Source of the DNA: Gordonia insulae
Lineage (GTDB): Bacteria > Actinomycetota > Actinomycetes > Mycobacteriales > Mycobacteriaceae
DNA: 64,000 nucleotides
Assembly (NCBI RefSeq): GCF_003855095.1
Contig: NZ_CP033972.1
Coordinates: forward strand, 2,852,001-2,916,000
Direction of reading: 5' to 3'
Part shown: positions 17,615 through 27,110 of the stretch, one piece after another
Layout: every line of letters starts with the position of its first letter
Numbering within the stretch: position 1 is the stretch's first letter
Notes under the pieces: model-generated
What the model saw: only the letters and a program-made list of their open reading frames with translations
Database searches by the model: none
Told to the model about the DNA's origin: nothing
Position numbers and translations under genes: made by a program

Positions 17615-18898
17615 TCAGGCAGCGCTCAGGAATGCCTGCAACGCGGCCGAGTACATGCCGACGTCGGCGGCGCCCATCAGCTCGCGCGCGCTGTGCATCG
17701 CGAGCTGCGGAGCGCCGACGTCGATGGTGGTCAGTCCGGTGCGGGCCGCGGTGATCGGGCCGATCGTCGATCCGCAGGGCAGATCTGCCCGGTGGACATA
17801 GCGCTGCATCGGTACACCGGCGGTGTCGCAGGCGAGGGCGAACACGGCTTCCCCCACGGCATCCGACGCGTAGCGCAGATTCTGGTTGACCTTCAGCACG
17901 GGTCCGCCGTTGATCGCGATCCGGTGCGACGGCTCGTGCCGCTCGGGGTAGTTCGGATGCGTCGCGTGCGCCATGTCACCGGACACGCACACACTGGCCG
18001 CCATCGCCTGGAGATAGTCGGCGCGGGAACCGCCGCGCGCCAGCACGATCCGTTCCAGGATCGTCGAGAGGAAATCCGAGGCGGCACCACGCTCAGAGCC
18101 GCTGCCGACCTCCTCGTGATCGAACAGCGCGAGCACTCGCGTGTGGACAGACGGCTCGCCGTCGAGCAGCGCGCGCAGCCCCGCATAGCAGGTTCCCTGG
18201 TTGTCGAGTCTTGGCGCACTGAGCAATTCGCTGTCGGCGCCGATGAGTCGACACGGCGCCACGTCGTGGGTCATCAGTTCCCATCCGAGCAGCGACGTCG
18301 GCTCGATCCCGGCGTAGGACGACACCCAGTCGAGTACGTCGGGCCCGTCAGGGTCGAGCGACCAGATTGCGTCGACCTGCCGCTGCGGGTCGAGGCTGAC
18401 CCCCTTGCGATCCTCGGAGAGGTGAATGGCCAACTGCGGCACTCGAACCACCGGTTCCGTCACGTGCACCAGGACGTGGTCGACGGTCGTGTTGCCCGCC
18501 CGGGCGGAACCGGAACGGAATGCCAGTCGCCCGGAGAGACCGAGGTCGCGATCGAGCCACGAGTTCAGCCAGGCACCACCATACGGCTCGAGGGCAACCA
18601 TACCGATGCCCGCGGACGTGCGGCCGGGATGCTGTTTGAGCCGCAGATTGGGGCTGTCGGTGTGACCACCCACGATCCGGAACGCGTCGCCGTCGCCGGT
18701 GTCCCACGCGATGATCGAACCACCACGGACCACGTAGTTGCGTCCCGGCGGCGTCGACCATTCCCGCCCCTCGTGCAGGCGGACGTAACCGGCCCCCTCC
18801 AATTCGGCCGCGACGGTCGCGCAGACGTGGAACGGCGACGGTGAGGCATCGATGAACACGCCGAGATCCTCGGCCGTGGCACTCGTCGTCAGGCTCAC
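17615..18898 (-). CDS. pepC: M18 family aminopeptidase
   Basis: The 427-residue cytosolic metallopeptidase removes N-terminal, often acidic, residues. M18 zinc-ligand motifs appear in order: [47 protein letters not shown], and [13 protein letters not shown] near the C-terminus. The GTG at 18898 is preferred to a longer frame starting with TTG at 18916 because GGAGG lies seven bases upstream. The gene begins 14 bases after the stop of a membrane protein gene and follows purS-purQ on the same strand. A related aminopeptidase (Rv0800, pepC) sits in the corresponding M. tuberculosis region. The gene symbol follows that homologue. Confidence 0.93.
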   Translation of the reverse strand: MSLTTSATAEDLGVFIDASPSPFHVCATVAAELEGAGYVRLHEGREWSTPPGRNYVVRGGSIIAWDTGDGDAFRIVGGHTDSPNLRLKQHPGRTSAGIGMVALEPYGGAWLNSWLDRDLGLSGRLAFRSGSARAGNTTVDHVLVHVTEPVVRVPQLAIHLSEDRKGVSLDPQRQVDAIWSLDPDGPDVLDWVSSYAGIEPTSLLGWELMTHDVAPCRLIGADSELLSAPRLDNQGTCYAGLRALLDGEPSVHTRVLALFDHEEVGSGSERGAASDFLSTILERIVLARGGSRADYLQAMAASVCVSGDMAHATHPNYPERHEPSHRIAINGGPVLKVNQNLRYASDAVGEAVFALACDTAGVPMQRYVHRADLPCGSTIGPITAARTGLTTIDVGAPQLAMHSARELMGAADVGMYSAALQAFLSAA

Positions 18899-18912
18899 AG
18901 TGGTACCTCCGG

Positions 18913-19587
18913 TCAACTCGAATGTCTCACCGACGGGGCCAACGGCACCCGCACCCCGCCGATGGCCGCCATGGTGACGACGACCGACGACATCAACACC
19001 AGTTCACCGAGGTTGCCCACCCAGAGCACGGCGTTGCCGGCCGCCGCGGCGATGAGCATCACCATCGAACCGATGAACAACCACGGGAATCCCGCGTAAC
19101 GCCAAGCCATCACACCGAGAACGAGCAATGCGAGCACCGTGATGATCGCCGGCAACGGCGCACCGGTGGCTTCGGCGTTGACGTAACGCAGTGCGTCACC
19201 GGCATTCTCCGGGACGAGTCGCGCCTTGACGATCTCCTCGACCACGCCGATGAGGATGAGCATCGCGACGAGCGCCCAGCCGCCGATCGCGACGTTGCGG
19301 GTCTGTGCCTGCGTCACGCCGAGCCGGCCGACGAGTATGCCCGCGACGACGATCAGCAGTGGGGTGACGATCGCGTGAATCCAGAAGCGCGGCATGTTGA
19401 TCGCCAGCAGGGTGTCGCCATAGCCCACGAAACGGCCGATGGCCACTGCGAAATTGTCGTAGGCCAGACCGACCAGGATCACCGCGACGCCCACCGCGAC
19501 CGCACCGACCTTCGGCACGAGCCGCACCGAGATGACGCACAACGCGAGCATGGCGACGCCGATCGCCGCCATGATCAGCGAGGTCAT
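18913..19587 (-). CDS. Polytopic membrane protein of unknown function
   Basis: The 224-residue protein is almost wholly hydrophobic, with about seven segments: [111 protein letters not shown] and [15 protein letters not shown]. Charged residues inside the membrane region are few. I do not recognise a named family. Its ATG shares one base with the purQ stop, so it is translationally coupled to purine synthesis; whether that is functional (a purine-related transporter) or positional is unknown. Confidence 0.75.
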   Translation of the reverse strand: MTSLIMAAIGVAMLALCVISVRLVPKVGAVAVGVAVILVGLAYDNFAVAIGRFVGYGDTLLAINMPRFWIHAIVTPLLIVVAGILVGRLGVTQAQTRNVAIGGWALVAMLILIGVVEEIVKARLVPENAGDALRYVNAEATGAPLPAIITVLALLVLGVMAWRYAGFPWLFIGSMVMLIAAAAGNAVLWVGNLGELVLMSSVVVTMAAIGGVRVPLAPSVRHSS

Positions 19588-20267
19588 CAGGCAGCGGCCA
19601 GAACGGAATCTATGACGGAGTAGAAGAGCCCGAGCCCGTCGTCGCTGGGCCCCGTCAGCGCTTCGGTGGCGTGCTCGGGGTGTGGCATCAGTCCCACGAT
19701 GCGGCCGTCCGGGCTGGAGATCCCGGCGATGTCGAGGGTCGACCCGTTCGGATTGCCACCGGCGTAGGTGAAGACGATCTGCCCCTCACCAGCGAGTTCC
19801 TCGAGCTTGCGCTGTGGCGCGACGTAGCGTCCCTCGCCCGACTTGAGCGGGATGAGGATCTCGGCGCCGAGTTCGAACCGACTCGTCCACGCCGTCGTGT
19901 TCGACTCGACCTTGAGCCATTCGTCGCGGCAGATGAAATGCAGGCCCTCGTTGCGGGTCAGCGCGCCCGGTAGCAGACCCGCCTCGCACAACACCTGGAA
20001 ACCGTTGCAGATCCCCAGGACCGGCATGCCCTTGCCTGCTGCTTCGACGACGGCACCCATCGCCGGCGCGAACCGTGCGATGGCACCGGCACGCAGGTAG
20101 TCGCCGTAGGAGAAGCCGCCGGGCACGATCACCGCGTCGACACCCTTGAGGTCGGCGTCACCGTGCCACAGTTCCACCGGCTCGGCGCCGGCCAGTCGTG
20201 CCGCGCGCGCTGCGTCGACGTCGTCGAGGGTGCCGGGGAAGGTGATGACCCCGATGCGAGCAGTCAT
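19587..20267 (-). CDS. purQ: Phosphoribosylformylglycinamidine synthase subunit PurQ
   Basis: PurQ is the glutaminase subunit of FGAM synthase, step four of purine synthesis, supplying ammonia to PurL. The 226-residue class I amidotransferase domain shows [20 protein letters not shown], the nucleophile elbow GICNGFQVL with catalytic cysteine, HFICRDEW and the His-Glu pair MPHPEHATE. It follows purS by 14 bases, the usual purS-purQ order of the small-subunit enzyme; purL is not in the window. No substitution of a key residue was seen. Confidence 0.98.
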   Translation of the reverse strand: MTARIGVITFPGTLDDVDAARAARLAGAEPVELWHGDADLKGVDAVIVPGGFSYGDYLRAGAIARFAPAMGAVVEAAGKGMPVLGICNGFQVLCEAGLLPGALTRNEGLHFICRDEWLKVESNTTAWTSRFELGAEILIPLKSGEGRYVAPQRKLEELAGEGQIVFTYAGGNPNGSTLDIAGISSPDGRIVGLMPHPEHATEALTGPSDDGLGLFYSVIDSVLAAA

Positions 20268-20281
20268 TTCGGCCGGCCCCC

Positions 20282-20521
20282 TCAGTCCGCGACGCGGGAG
20301 ACGTTGAAGTTCTCGATCACCGTGTTGGTGAGCAGTTCCTCCGCGATCCGCTCGAGCGTGACGTCGTCGATCTCGTCGTCGACCTCGAGTTCGAAGCGCT
20401 TGCCCTGCCGGACGTCGGCGACCCCGGCGAATCCGAGACGGCCCAGGGCCCCCACGATTGCCTGGCCCTGGGGGTCGAGTATCTCGGCCTTCGGCATCAC
20501 ATCGACCACCACTCGCGCCAT
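20282..20521 (-). CDS. purS: Phosphoribosylformylglycinamidine synthase subunit PurS
   Basis: The 79-residue PurS begins [20 protein letters not shown], the conserved strand and loop of the family, and ends [14 protein letters not shown]. PurS dimers bridge PurL and PurQ in the three-subunit FGAM synthase of actinobacteria and Bacillus, where it aids ammonia transfer. It is the first gene of the purS-purQ-membrane protein series, with the M18 peptidase gene next on the same strand. Confidence 0.97.
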   Translation of the reverse strand: MARVVVDVMPKAEILDPQGQAIVGALGRLGFAGVADVRQGKRFELEVDDEIDDVTLERIAEELLTNTVIENFNVSRVAD

Positions 20522-20626
20522 GGGCTATTGCTCCGTTCTCGCTGGTGCGCTCTATCAGCGATCACCTTACCGGGTGGGCATCGACCCCACCCGCGCTCGG
20601 TCGGCGCGTGGGGTCGAGAGCGAGTG

Positions 20627-21109
20627 TCAGAGCGCGGCTTCGATGGCCTCGATGACCTCGGGAGCGGTCGGCTCGGTCCGCGGACGGAATCGCTTGACGA
20701 CGGTGCCGTCGGCGCCCACGAGGAACTTCTCGAAGTTCCACTGGACGTCACCGGCCTCGCCGCTGTCGTCGGCCGTCTTGGTGAGCTCGGAGTAGAGCGG
20801 ATGCTGGTCGTCGCCGTTGACGTCGGCCTTCTCCAGCAGCGGGAAGGTCACGCCGTAGCTCGTCGAGCAGAAGGTCGCGATCTCCTCCGCCGTGCCGGGT
20901 TCCTGACCCATGAACTGATTGCAGGGCATGCCGACGACGGTCAAACCCCGGTCACGGTAGTTCTTCGCGATCTCCTCGAGACCGGTGTACTGCGGGGTCA
21001 GACCACATTTGCTGGCCACGTTGACCACCAGCAGCGGACCGGAGAACGCGGCGAGATCGAGTGCGCTGCCATCGAGCGCCTTGACGGGGATGTCCTTGAC
21101 ATTGCTCAT
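20627..21109 (-). CDS. Glutathione peroxidase family protein (cysteine type)
   Basis: The 160-residue protein starts MSNVKDIPVKALDG; the longer frame to 21175 adds no conserved residues. The thiol-peroxidase catalytic set is present: Cys35 in VNVASKCGLTPQY, Gln65 in MPCNQFMGQEPG, and Trp124-Asn125 in VQWNFEKFLV. Cys81 in FCSTSYGVTFP is the likely resolving cysteine, so reduction by thioredoxin or mycothiol-linked systems is expected rather than glutathione, which actinobacteria lack. It is divergent from the MarR regulator at 21252 and removes peroxides in the cytosol. Confidence 0.93.
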   Translation of the reverse strand: MSNVKDIPVKALDGSALDLAAFSGPLLVVNVASKCGLTPQYTGLEEIAKNYRDRGLTVVGMPCNQFMGQEPGTAEEIATFCSTSYGVTFPLLEKADVNGDDQHPLYSELTKTADDSGEAGDVQWNFEKFLVGADGTVVKRFRPRTEPTAPEVIEAIEAAL

Positions 21110-21210
21110 CCCATCGACGCTAGCGCAGCCGAGCGGACCGATGGTCGGTTTGCCGGACGGTATGACACCCGTCACTGCGTTCGCGCGGGTATGCCCGATC
21201 TCACAATTGA

Positions 21211-21233
21211 TTGCATTAGCGAAATAGTTGCAT
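21211..21233. promoter_or_regulatory. Candidate MarR operator
   Basis: TTGCAT occurs at 21211-21216 and 21228-21233, flanking TAGCGAAATAG. The AT-rich site stands out from its surroundings and ends 19 bases before the MarR start, where autorepression would be expected. The half-sites are direct, unlike most inverted MarR sites, so this is tentative. Confidence 0.4.
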
Positions 21234-21251
21234 CGACGTTAGTTTTGTTGG

Positions 21252-21824
21252 GTGTCCGCATCCCTGTCATCGAGCGTCGGCTCGTCGCGCTGTGCCGCGA
21301 GGTCCGTCGACGACGCCTTCGATGCGCTGATCGGTTTCCTCGACCGACTCGCCTGTGTCGGCAAGGCACACACGATGGACACCCTGGCCGCGACCGAGCT
21401 GACCTTCTCCCAGCTGAGAGTCATGTTCGCGCTCGGTGCACACGGCGACGGCGCCGAGTGCATGTCGGTCAACGAGATCGCCGACCACGTGAACCTGTCG
21501 TTGGCGTCCGCCGGGCGCACCGTCGACAAACTCGTCGGTGCCGGACTCGTCGACCGTCGCGAGGATGCGGCCGATCGCCGGGTCAAGCGTGTCTCGCTGA
21601 CGGCCGCCGGCCACGAGATCGTCGACTCACAGCTGAGCGTCAAGCAGGACCTCATCCGCACCTTCGTCGCCCGTCTCCCCGCACCGTTACGGGCCGGACT
21701 GTGCGACGCCCTGAACCCCATCGTCGACAACGAGGTCGACTACTTCGCCGGGATAGGCGATCCGCCCCCGGACCCCGAACGCCCCGACTCGCCGGACAAT
21801 TCATCACAGAAAGTCACTTCATGA
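21252..21824 (+). CDS. MarR-family transcriptional regulator
   Basis: The 190-residue protein starts at GTG and has a winged helix (about residues 45-125). TELTFSQLRVMFALGAHGD and MSVNEIADHVNLSLASAGRTVDKLVGAGLV (given in two stretches, each a helix of the motif) precede RREDAADRRVKRVSLTAAGH, the wing with the DRR signature. The last 25 residues are proline- and aspartate-rich and probably disordered. The stop overlaps the following exporter ATG, the common MarR-EmrB arrangement, so it most likely represses its own operon and responds to a transported compound. Confidence 0.93.
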   Translation: MSASLSSSVGSSRCAARSVDDAFDALIGFLDRLACVGKAHTMDTLAATELTFSQLRVMFALGAHGDGAECMSVNEIADHVNLSLASAGRTVDKLVGAGLVDRREDAADRRVKRVSLTAAGHEIVDSQLSVKQDLIRTFVARLPAPLRAGLCDALNPIVDNEVDYFAGIGDPPPDPERPDSPDNSSQKVTS

Positions 21825-23377
21825 CCTCCTCATCACCGCCCGCGCACGCACACGCGGGACCGCCGGACACCAAGCTCGATCGGCATGTGCTGATGGTGGC
21901 GGGCGTGGTCGTGCTCGGCGCGATCATGTCGATCCTCGACGTCACCGTCGTCGCGGTCGCCCAGAACACCTTCCAGCAGGAGTTCGGCACCGACGCCGCC
22001 GGCGCGGCGTGGACCGCCACCGGCTACACCCTTGCCCTCGCCGCGGTCATCCCGCTGTCCAGCTGGGCCGCTTCACGATTCGGCACCAAGAAGGTCTATC
22101 TGACCTCGCTGGTGCTGTTCACCATCGGCTCGATCCTGTGCGCCCTCGCCTGGAACATCGGCTCGTTGGTCGCCTTCCGTGTCATCCAGGGTCTCGGCGG
22201 CGGTCTGCTCATGCCGATCGGCATGATGATCCTCACCAAGGCCGCGGGCCCGGAGCGCGTCGGCTCCGTGATGGCCGTGCTGGGTATCCCGATGCTGCTC
22301 GGTCCGATCGGCGGCCCGATCCTCGGCGGTCTGCTCATCGAGAAGCTGAGCTGGCACTGGGTCTTCCTGATCAACGTCCCGATCGGCATCGTCGCGTTCA
22401 TCTACTCGTGGATCGTCCTGCGCAAGGACGAGGAGACGTCGCGACCGAGAATCGACCTCGTCGGTCTGCTGTTGCTGTCACCGGGTCTCGCGCTGTTCCT
22501 GTTCGGCATCTCGTCGAGCGCCGAACACCGCACCTTCCTGACGGGCAGCGTGCTGATCCCCGCCATCATCGGTGCGATCCTCATTGCGACGTTCATCTGG
22601 CACGCCTTCCACGCGGACAAGCCGTTGCTGGACCTGCGCCTGTTCAAGAACCGGACGCTGACGATCGCCGTCATCACCATGACGCTCTTCATGATCGCCT
22701 TCTTCGGCGCGTCGCTGCTCTACCCGCAGTACTTCATCGGTGTGCGCGGCGAAACGACTCTCACCGCCGGTCTGCTGCTGGCCCCGCAGGGGCTCGGCGC
22801 CATGCTGACGATGCCCATCGCGGGACGCATGACCGACAAGATCGGTCCCGGCAAGTTCGTCCTCGGCGGCATCGTGCTGATCCTGCTGGGCATGGGAGTC
22901 TTCCTCTTCCTCGGCGCCGAGACGTCCTACTGGCTGCTGGGCGGGGCGCTCTTCGTCCAGGGTCTGGGCATGGGCATGACCATGATGCCGATCATGTCGT
23001 CCGCTCTCGCGACCTTGAACAACGCTCAGGTGCCGGACGGGTCGACCATGGTGAACGTGGTGCAGCAGGCCGCATCGTCCATCGGCACCGCCGTGATCTC
23101 CGTGGTTCTCGCCAGCGGACTGGCCGGCAGCATGCAGGCCGGCGTGGCGATCACCTCGAACACCAACCCGGATGCTCTGCCACTTGAGTTGCGGGAGGCG
23201 CCGATCCCGGCATCGTTCTTCGACTCCGCGGCCGACATCTTCGGGTCCACCTTCATGGTCTCGGTGATCCTGATCGCACTCACCTTGATCCCGGCGTTCT
23301 TCCTGCCCCGCAAGAAGATCGCGTCGCCACTGGTGGAAGAGGACATGGAGCGGTCCGCGCCGGTCATCATGCACTGA
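21821..23377 (+). CDS. DHA2-type MFS multidrug exporter (EmrB/QacA)
   Basis: The 518-residue membrane protein starts MTSSSPPAHAHAGPPDT at the ATG overlapping the MarR stop; upstream in-frame sequence belongs to other genes. It has about fourteen transmembrane segments, as in the DHA2 drug:proton antiporter group. Motifs include LDVTVVAVAQNTFQ in helix one, RFGTKKVYLTSL (motif A) and VIQGLGGGLLMPIGMMIL, then GPIGGPILGGLLIEKLSW (motif C). It exports drugs or metabolites; the substrate is unknown. An EmrB homologue (Rv0783c) occupies a similar purine neighbourhood in M. tuberculosis. A 144-base tandem repeat follows it. Confidence 0.93.
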   Translation: MTSSSPPAHAHAGPPDTKLDRHVLMVAGVVVLGAIMSILDVTVVAVAQNTFQQEFGTDAAGAAWTATGYTLALAAVIPLSSWAASRFGTKKVYLTSLVLFTIGSILCALAWNIGSLVAFRVIQGLGGGLLMPIGMMILTKAAGPERVGSVMAVLGIPMLLGPIGGPILGGLLIEKLSWHWVFLINVPIGIVAFIYSWIVLRKDEETSRPRIDLVGLLLLSPGLALFLFGISSSAEHRTFLTGSVLIPAIIGAILIATFIWHAFHADKPLLDLRLFKNRTLTIAVITMTLFMIAFFGASLLYPQYFIGVRGETTLTAGLLLAPQGLGAMLTMPIAGRMTDKIGPGKFVLGGIVLILLGMGVFLFLGAETSYWLLGGALFVQGLGMGMTMMPIMSSALATLNNAQVPDGSTMVNVVQQAASSIGTAVISVVLASGLAGSMQAGVAITSNTNPDALPLELREAPIPASFFDSAADIFGSTFMVSVILIALTLIPAFFLPRKKIASPLVEEDMERSAPVIMH

Positions 23378-23384
23378 GCGGAAT

Positions 23385-23672
23385 CACCCGCTGATCGAGT
23401 AGACCGGAGCGCCAGCGGAGGTCGTATCGAGATCACCTGTCCCGCGGGTGGTCTCGATACGCTGGCTCGCAAGCTCGCAAGCTACTCGACCAGCGGTATG
23501 ACACGCTCGCAAGCTACTCGACCAGCGGCACCCGCTGATCGAGTAGACCGGAGCGCCAGCGGAGGTCGTATCGAGATCACCTGTCCCACACGTGGCCTCG
23601 ATACGCCGGCTCGCAAGCTCGCAAGCTACTCGACCAGCGGTATGACACGCTCGCAAGCTACTCGACCAGCGG
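23385..23672. repeat. Two tandem copies of a 144-base palindromic repeat
   Basis: The 288 bases consist of two 144-base copies (23385-23528 and 23529-23672) that differ at a few positions, for example CCCGCGGG versus CCCACACG. Each contains GATCGAGTAG, GTATCGAGATCACC, its partner GGTCTCGATACG, and repeated GCAAGCTACTCGACCAGCGG. These halves are complementary and can fold into hairpins, as in repetitive extragenic palindromes common in Gordonia and Rhodococcus. The interval between the convergent exporter and ptrB genes (316 bases) holds nothing else. It may terminate transcription from both sides. Confidence 0.9.
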
Positions 23673-23693
23673 CACGGCAAGCTCGGCCGGCAG

Positions 23694-25847
23694 TCAGGCC
23701 GTCGGGGGTACGTACGCGCCGGTCTGCTGCAGAATCCACGCCAGCTCGAAAGCGACTTCCTCCCACTGCTTGTAGCGACCGCTGACACCTCCGTGTCCCG
23801 CGGACATCTCCGTCTTGAGCAGCACCAGGTTGTCCGAGGTGTTCACCTCCTGCAGCCGCGCAACCCATTTCGCGGCCTCGGTGAACAGCACCCGGGTGTC
23901 GTTGAGTGAGGTCAGCGCCAGAATCGGCGGGTAGGCCCTGGCCTCGACGTTCTCGTACGGCGAGTACGACTTCATGTAGGTGTACACGTCGGGATCATGG
24001 AGCGGGTCCCCCCACTCGTCCCACTCGATCACCGTCAGCGGCAACGACGGATCGAGGATCGACGTCAGCGCATCGACGAACGGCACCGAGGCGAGAATGC
24101 CGTTGAAGAGTTCGGGCGCGAGATTCGCCACGGCACCCATCAGCAGCCCACCGGCCGAGCCACCTTCGGCCACCATCTGTTTCGGTGTCGTCCAGCCCGT
24201 GTCGACGAGGTGGCGTGCCGCGTCGACGAAGTCGGTGAAGGTGTTCTTCTTGGTGAGCGTCTTGCCGTTGTCGTACCAGTGGCGACCCATCTCGCCGCCG
24301 CCACGGATGTGGGCGAGCACGAAGACCACGCCGCGATCCAACATCGACAGTCGCGAGACCGAGAACGACGGATCGATGCTCGCCTCGTAGGACCCGTAGC
24401 CGTACAGCAGCAGCGGGGCAGGCCGCGCGTCGTCGACGCCCTTGCGCCGCACGATGGACAGCGGGATCCTGGTTCCGTCAGCGGCGGTCGCCCACTCCCG
24501 CGACTGCACATAGTCGGCCGGGTCGTAACCGCCGAGCACTGGCTGCCGTTTGAGGAGGGTGCGCTCTCCGGTCGCGACGTCGAGGTCGAGGACCTCGGTC
24601 GGCTCGATGAAGCTCGTGTAGCCGATGCGCAGACGTGGCGTCGCCCACTCCGGGTTGCCACCGAGGCCCGCCGAGCTGAGTTCCTGATCGAAGGTGACCT
24701 CGTGAAAATCTGCGGGAGTGGGTATTCCGTCGATCTGCCGGAGATCGGCGATCGCGAGTTTCGGTAGCGCGGCTCGACGATAGGACAGCACCAGATAGTC
24801 CTCGAATGCGTCGAGGTCCTCGATGCGACGATCCGCGTCGTGCGCGAAGAGCTCGCGACGATCGGCCGGGTCGCCCACCGGTGCGAGGTCGATGGCGAAG
24901 TTGTCCGCCTTCGAACCGTCACGAACATCGTTGTGCACGATGACGAAGTAGTCGTCACCGTCGATCACCGCATGCTCGGCGCTGTACTCCACGCCCTCGA
25001 CACGTGGTGCGATGCTCACGAATTCACCAGTGGGGTCGTCGGCCGCCAGGACGTAGACCTCGGAGGTGATCTTGGAACCGACGCCGATCATCAGGTACTT
25101 GTCGCTGCGGGTGGAACCCATTCCCACCCAGTACTTCTCGTCCGGCTCGTGGAACACCCGCACGTCGTCGGCCTCGGCGCCGATGTCGTGGCGCCACACC
25201 GTGTCCGGTCGCCATGCGTCGTCGACCGTCTGGTAGAAGACATGCTTGGCGTCTGCGGACCAGACCGCCCCGCCTGCGGTGCCGGTGATCTCGTCGGCGA
25301 GCAGGTCGCCGGTCCGCAGGTTCTTGAACCGCAGCGTGTAACGCTCGTCCCCGACGACGTCGGTGCTGTAGGCCAGCCAGTCCCCGTCGTCGCTGACGGT
25401 CAGCGCACCCAGGCTGAAAAAGTCGTGGCCGTCGGCCTCCACGTTGGCGTCGAGCAGCACCTCCTCACCGGGGAGACCGGTGTCGGCGGCGATCTCGGGT
25501 GGCGTCCAGTCGTCGGCGTCGGCGATCGGGCAGCGGCAACGGATGGCGTACTGCTTGCCCTCTTCGGTCCGCGCGTAATACCAGTACCGTCCGCGACGAC
25601 TCGGCACCGACATGTCGGTCTCCTGCGTACGGCTCTTGATCTCACCGAAGATCTGTTTGCGCAGATCGCCGAGCTGCGCGGTGTGCGCCTCGGTGAACTC
25701 GTTCTGCTGCTCGAGGTAGGTGATCACCTCGGGATCGTCCTTGTCGCGCAGCCATTCGTACTCATCGACAAAGGTGTCGCCATGATGGATGCGCTCGCTG
25801 CGCACCTTCTTGGCCACCGGGGCGGTGACGTCGGAACTCACTTGCAT
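23694..25847 (-). CDS. ptrB: Oligopeptidase B (S9A prolyl-oligopeptidase family)
   Basis: The 717-residue serine peptidase cleaves short peptides after basic residues and probably acts in the cytosol, as no signal peptide is seen. Residues about 1-430 form the propeller domain and the rest the alpha/beta hydrolase domain. It has LLYGYGSYEASIDPSFSVSR, HIRGGGEMGRHWYDNGK, the nucleophile motif VAEGGSAGGLLMGAV, the acid strand ALTSLNDTRVLFTEA and the histidine loop MSAGHGGVSGRYKQWEE. Length is usual for oligopeptidase B. In M. tuberculosis H37Rv the corresponding gene is annotated in two pieces (ptrBa, ptrBb); here it is one open frame. The purC stop lies four bases downstream... in fact purC is upstream on this strand, its stop three bases before the ptrB start. 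Confidence 0.95.
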   Translation of the reverse strand: MQVSSDVTAPVAKKVRSERIHHGDTFVDEYEWLRDKDDPEVITYLEQQNEFTEAHTAQLGDLRKQIFGEIKSRTQETDMSVPSRRGRYWYYARTEEGKQYAIRCRCPIADADDWTPPEIAADTGLPGEEVLLDANVEADGHDFFSLGALTVSDDGDWLAYSTDVVGDERYTLRFKNLRTGDLLADEITGTAGGAVWSADAKHVFYQTVDDAWRPDTVWRHDIGAEADDVRVFHEPDEKYWVGMGSTRSDKYLMIGVGSKITSEVYVLAADDPTGEFVSIAPRVEGVEYSAEHAVIDGDDYFVIVHNDVRDGSKADNFAIDLAPVGDPADRRELFAHDADRRIEDLDAFEDYLVLSYRRAALPKLAIADLRQIDGIPTPADFHEVTFDQELSSAGLGGNPEWATPRLRIGYTSFIEPTEVLDLDVATGERTLLKRQPVLGGYDPADYVQSREWATAADGTRIPLSIVRRKGVDDARPAPLLLYGYGSYEASIDPSFSVSRLSMLDRGVVFVLAHIRGGGEMGRHWYDNGKTLTKKNTFTDFVDAARHLVDTGWTTPKQMVAEGGSAGGLLMGAVANLAPELFNGILASVPFVDALTSILDPSLPLTVIEWDEWGDPLHDPDVYTYMKSYSPYENVEARAYPPILALTSLNDTRVLFTEAAKWVARLQEVNTSDNLVLLKTEMSAGHGGVSGRYKQWEEVAFELAWILQQTGAYVPPTA

Positions 25848-25850
25848 CTC

Positions 25851-26741
25851 CTACTCGTGGTCCGGCCAGTCGGCAAAGGACTTCTGCGAAATCCATTCGT
25901 AGGCCTCGATATAACGTGCCCTGGTGCGATCCACCACGGATTCGGGCAACGACGGGGGCGGCGTGTCTGCCACCCGATCCCAGCCGGAATCCGGTCCGGT
26001 GAGCCAGTTCCGGACGATCTGCTTGTCGAAGCTCGGCTGCACCTCGCCCGGACGGTAGGTGGCCGCCTCCCAGTAGCGAGACGAGTCCGGCGTCAACACC
26101 TCGTCGGCCAGTACCAGCTCGCCGTCACGCCCCAGGCCGAACTCGAACTTGGTGTCGGCCAGGATGATCCCACGGTCGGCGGCGAGCTCGGCACCGCGTC
26201 GGTAGATGTCGAGGGTCGCGGTGCGCAAGTGTTCGGCACGGTCCGCCCCTTCCTGCTCGACGACACGTTCGAAGCTGATGTTCTCGTCGTGATCGCCTTG
26301 CGCGGCCTTGGTGGCCGGCGTGAAGATCGGCTCCGGCAACCTGCTCGCCTCGTCGAGACCGGCGGGCAATCCGACCCCGCAGACCTCACCGCTGGCCCGA
26401 TAATCGAGCAGACCCGAGCCGGTCAGGTAGCCACGGGCGACACACTCGACCTGCACCATCGGCAACTTGCGGACGACCATCGAGCGCCCCACGGCCTCGG
26501 CGGGGATCCGCTCGTCGGTGGGTCCGCCGGCCAGGTGATTCGGCACGCCCAGGACGTCGAACCAGAAGAAGCTCATCGCGGTGAGGATGCGGCCCTTGTC
26601 GGGAATCGCGGGACTCAGGATGTGGTCGTAGGCCGAGATCCGGTCCGATGCCACCAGGAGCAGGGTGTCCGCGTCGATCTCGTAGATCTCACGGACCTTC
26701 CCCGAGGCCAGGTGGCTGTACGACTGCAGTGCGGGACGCAT
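25851..26741 (-). CDS. purC: Phosphoribosylaminoimidazole-succinocarboxamide synthase
   Basis: PurC joins CAIR and aspartate with ATP to give SAICAR in purine synthesis. The 296-residue protein has the SAICAR synthetase pattern: [53 protein letters not shown], and the ATP-site stretch [20 protein letters not shown] with [12 protein letters not shown]. It runs just ahead of ptrB on the same strand, three bases apart. Its start is only 35 bases from the divergent SelW-like gene. Confidence 0.98.
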   Translation of the reverse strand: MRPALQSYSHLASGKVREIYEIDADTLLLVASDRISAYDHILSPAIPDKGRILTAMSFFWFDVLGVPNHLAGGPTDERIPAEAVGRSMVVRKLPMVQVECVARGYLTGSGLLDYRASGEVCGVGLPAGLDEASRLPEPIFTPATKAAQGDHDENISFERVVEQEGADRAEHLRTATLDIYRRGAELAADRGIILADTKFEFGLGRDGELVLADEVLTPDSSRYWEAATYRPGEVQPSFDKQIVRNWLTGPDSGWDRVADTPPPSLPESVVDRTRARYIEAYEWISQKSFADWPDHE

Positions 26742-26776
26742 GGCTTCGACCTTAGATGTATGAGAATGTGCATCGC

Positions 26777-27067
26777 ATGACCGGTCCGCAGATCAGCATC
26801 ACCTACTGCACCCAATGCAACTGGTTGCTCCGTGCGTCGTGGATGGCGGGCGAACTCCTCAACACCTTCGGCACGGAACTCGGGTCGGTCACCCTGGTCC
26901 CCGGCACCGGCGGTGTGTTCCACATCGACGTCGACGGCGTACAGGTCTGGGAACGCGCGCGCGACGGCGGCTTTCCCGACGTGGTGACGCTCAAGCGTCT
27001 CGTCCGTGACACCGCGCTGCCCGACTGGAACCTCGGGCACGCGGATCGGAGTGCCGACCCGTCATGA
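26777..27067 (+). CDS. SelW/Rdx-type thioredoxin-fold protein with CxxC
   Basis: The 96-residue protein begins [20 protein letters not shown]; the ATG at 26777 is chosen because the family starts just before this first strand. The Cys11-x-x-Cys14 motif of the Rdx/SelT-SelW-SelH family takes the place of the Cys-x-x-Sec motif. [29 protein letters not shown] is the conserved beta-hairpin and loop (in parts: [17 protein letters not shown] and [10 protein letters not shown]). Proteins of this family are thought to be thiol oxidoreductases. It is divergent from purC and convergent with purB. A hairpin at 27070-27102 ends the transcript. Confidence 0.88.
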   Translation: MTGPQISITYCTQCNWLLRASWMAGELLNTFGTELGSVTLVPGTGGVFHIDVDGVQVWERARDGGFPDVVTLKRLVRDTALPDWNLGHADRSADPS

Positions 27068-27069
27068 CG

Positions 27070-27102
27070 GTCGCAGACCTCCTCCTCAGGGAGGGGTGCG
27101 AC
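27070..27102. terminator. Bidirectional terminator candidate between SelW-like gene and purB
   Basis: GTCGCA (27070-27075) pairs with TGCGAC (27097-27102), and CCTCC (27078-27082) with GGAGG (27090-27094), separated by a small internal loop. It sits in the 43-base gap between the convergent stops, so it may serve both. No T-tract follows, as is common in actinobacteria. Confidence 0.6.
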
Positions 27103-27110
27103 GGTGCATC

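Noticed and set aside
20528..21820. N-terminal extension of the MFS exporter to 949 residues
   Set aside because: The extension crosses the glutathione peroxidase and MarR genes; the exporter starts at the ATG overlapping the MarR stop.
23385..23672. CRISPR array
   Set aside because: The units are 144 bases, near identical and adjacent, with no unique spacers and no cas genes.
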